From NCBI GenBank assembly GCA_013397795.1, contig VZTJ01005467.1:95036-159035 (forward strand): a DNA stretch of 64,000 nucleotides, written 5' to 3'. The DNA is from Orthonyx spaldingii (taxonomy: Eukaryota; Chordata; Aves; Passeriformes; Orthonychidae). Positions 63,503-64,000 of this stretch are shown here, one piece after another (position 1 is the stretch's first letter; every line of letters begins with the position of its first letter). Under the pieces are notes generated by a model. It was not told the DNA's origin and did not search any database. It saw only the letters and a list, made by a program, of their open reading frames with translations. A program made the position numbers and the translations under genes.

Positions 63503-64000
63503 TGTCGCTGACCGCTTGACCGCCCGGCTGGTCGAGGGGCGACAGTACCCTCGCGTGCCCGGACACAGGCTCTCACGCTGCACGCAGGTGCGCGGCGGCG
63601 ATGCAACGCCTTAGCCTTCTCAGGGCAAGCTCGAGGCAGGTAACAAGTCCCACAGCCCAGGTTGGGGCTGGCAGCAGCCGATGGATCAGGAGCGACGCGG
63701 AGGCGATGAAGGAAGAAGAGAGGACTCGTTTGTGGGCTAAATCCAAGAGTTTATTCTCTGCCCTGGCGGGGGCAGAAGAACTTACTGCGAGGATGGGAGC
63801 CACAGAACGAGCCCCGAAATGACCGTTTTCTCTGCCCTGGCGGGGGCAGAAGAACTTACTGCGAGGATGGGAGCCACAGAACGAGCCCCGAAATGACCGT
63901 TACAGGGGGTTTTAAGGGAAGGGGAAAGGGGGAGGAGAAGGGGAACGGACGAATGGGGTGCATGAAGGGGGATGACAGGAACCAATAAACGAATTACAAA
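63503..64000 (-). mobile_element. ERV LTR, second copy of the 7.95-kb family, cut by the window end
   Basis: Starts TGTCGCTGACCGCTTGACC, matching TGTCGCAAGCCGCTTGACC at 7955, and follows that copy block by block: the GGACACAGGCTCTCACGCTGCA part, GGTTGGGGCTGGCAGCAGC, GGACTCGTTTGTGG, AATCCAAGAGTTTATTC (minus-strand AATAAA at 63750-63755), and the G-rich stretch at 63905. It differs by substitutions, small indels and a 74-bp tandem duplication. It continues past base 64000, so whether it is solo or attached to a provirus cannot be said. Frames in it are spurious. Confidence 0.88.
63754..63901 (+). repeat. Perfect 74-bp tandem duplication inside the LTR
   Basis: Units 63754-63827 and 63828-63901 are identical base for base, each starting TTCTCTGCCCTGG and ending GAAATGACCGTT. 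The sister LTR at 7955 has only one copy of this segment (from 8207). In the LTR's own direction the extra unit lies just before the poly-A signal. Confidence 0.96.

Overview
The window reads as non-coding nuclear DNA from a bird. The main evidence is at least five CR1 LINE fragments carrying the typical avian CR1 3' region, plus several long terminal repeats (LTRs), two of which match an LTR layout I know from avian endogenous retroviruses (start TGTCATGGTTTAACC..., end ...CCAAAACCAGCACA, at 37.06-37.63 kb and inverted at 20.69-21.28 kb). The CpG-rich young-looking LTRs would fit a songbird or other neoavian, but this is a guess. The background is AT-rich, full of T and A runs, and has no long open reading frame. 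I found no convincing protein-coding exon, tRNA, rRNA, CRISPR array, or retroviral gag/pol/env remnant. All open frames are short and none reads like a known protein family.

Layout. 0-7.9 kb: a CCCTTT/CCCTT microsatellite at the left edge, AT-rich DNA, a GC-richer block at 3.0-3.85 kb, and a possible conserved regulatory block near 4.1-4.3 kb. 7.95-8.70 kb: a complete solo LTR with perfect 6-bp target-site duplication. 9.2-10.4 kb: a striking CpG-rich island of unknown identity, next to a short LTR-like unit (10.45-10.81 kb). 15.2-16.8 kb: two CR1 fragments in opposite orientation. 20.7-21.3 kb: degraded LTR on the + strand. 27.2 and 29.4 kb: short CR1 3' tips. 37.1-37.6 kb: LTR of the same type as 20.7 kb but reversed. 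38.5-39.6 kb: a local duplicated 230-bp segment. 45.2-45.5 kb: possible regulatory block with an RFX X-box-like site. 53.19-53.82 kb: solo LTR with near-perfect 6-bp duplication. 54.7-54.9 kb: CR1 fragment with recognisable ORF2 residues. 59.2-62.0 kb: three adjacent LTR-like elements. 63.50 kb to the end: a second copy of the 7.95-kb LTR family, running off the window and carrying a perfect 74-bp tandem duplication.

How it fits together. Nearly every LTR lies on the minus strand, and T/G-rich tracts on the + strand outnumber A/C-rich ones. Both are what is expected inside a long intron of a gene transcribed left to right, because antisense LTRs are better tolerated and vertebrate introns carry a G+T excess on the sense strand. 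This is inference only. I did not find a novel gene system here; the items most worth a second look are the CpG island, the two-member LTR family with its 74-bp duplication, the strand asymmetry, and the local 230-bp duplication.
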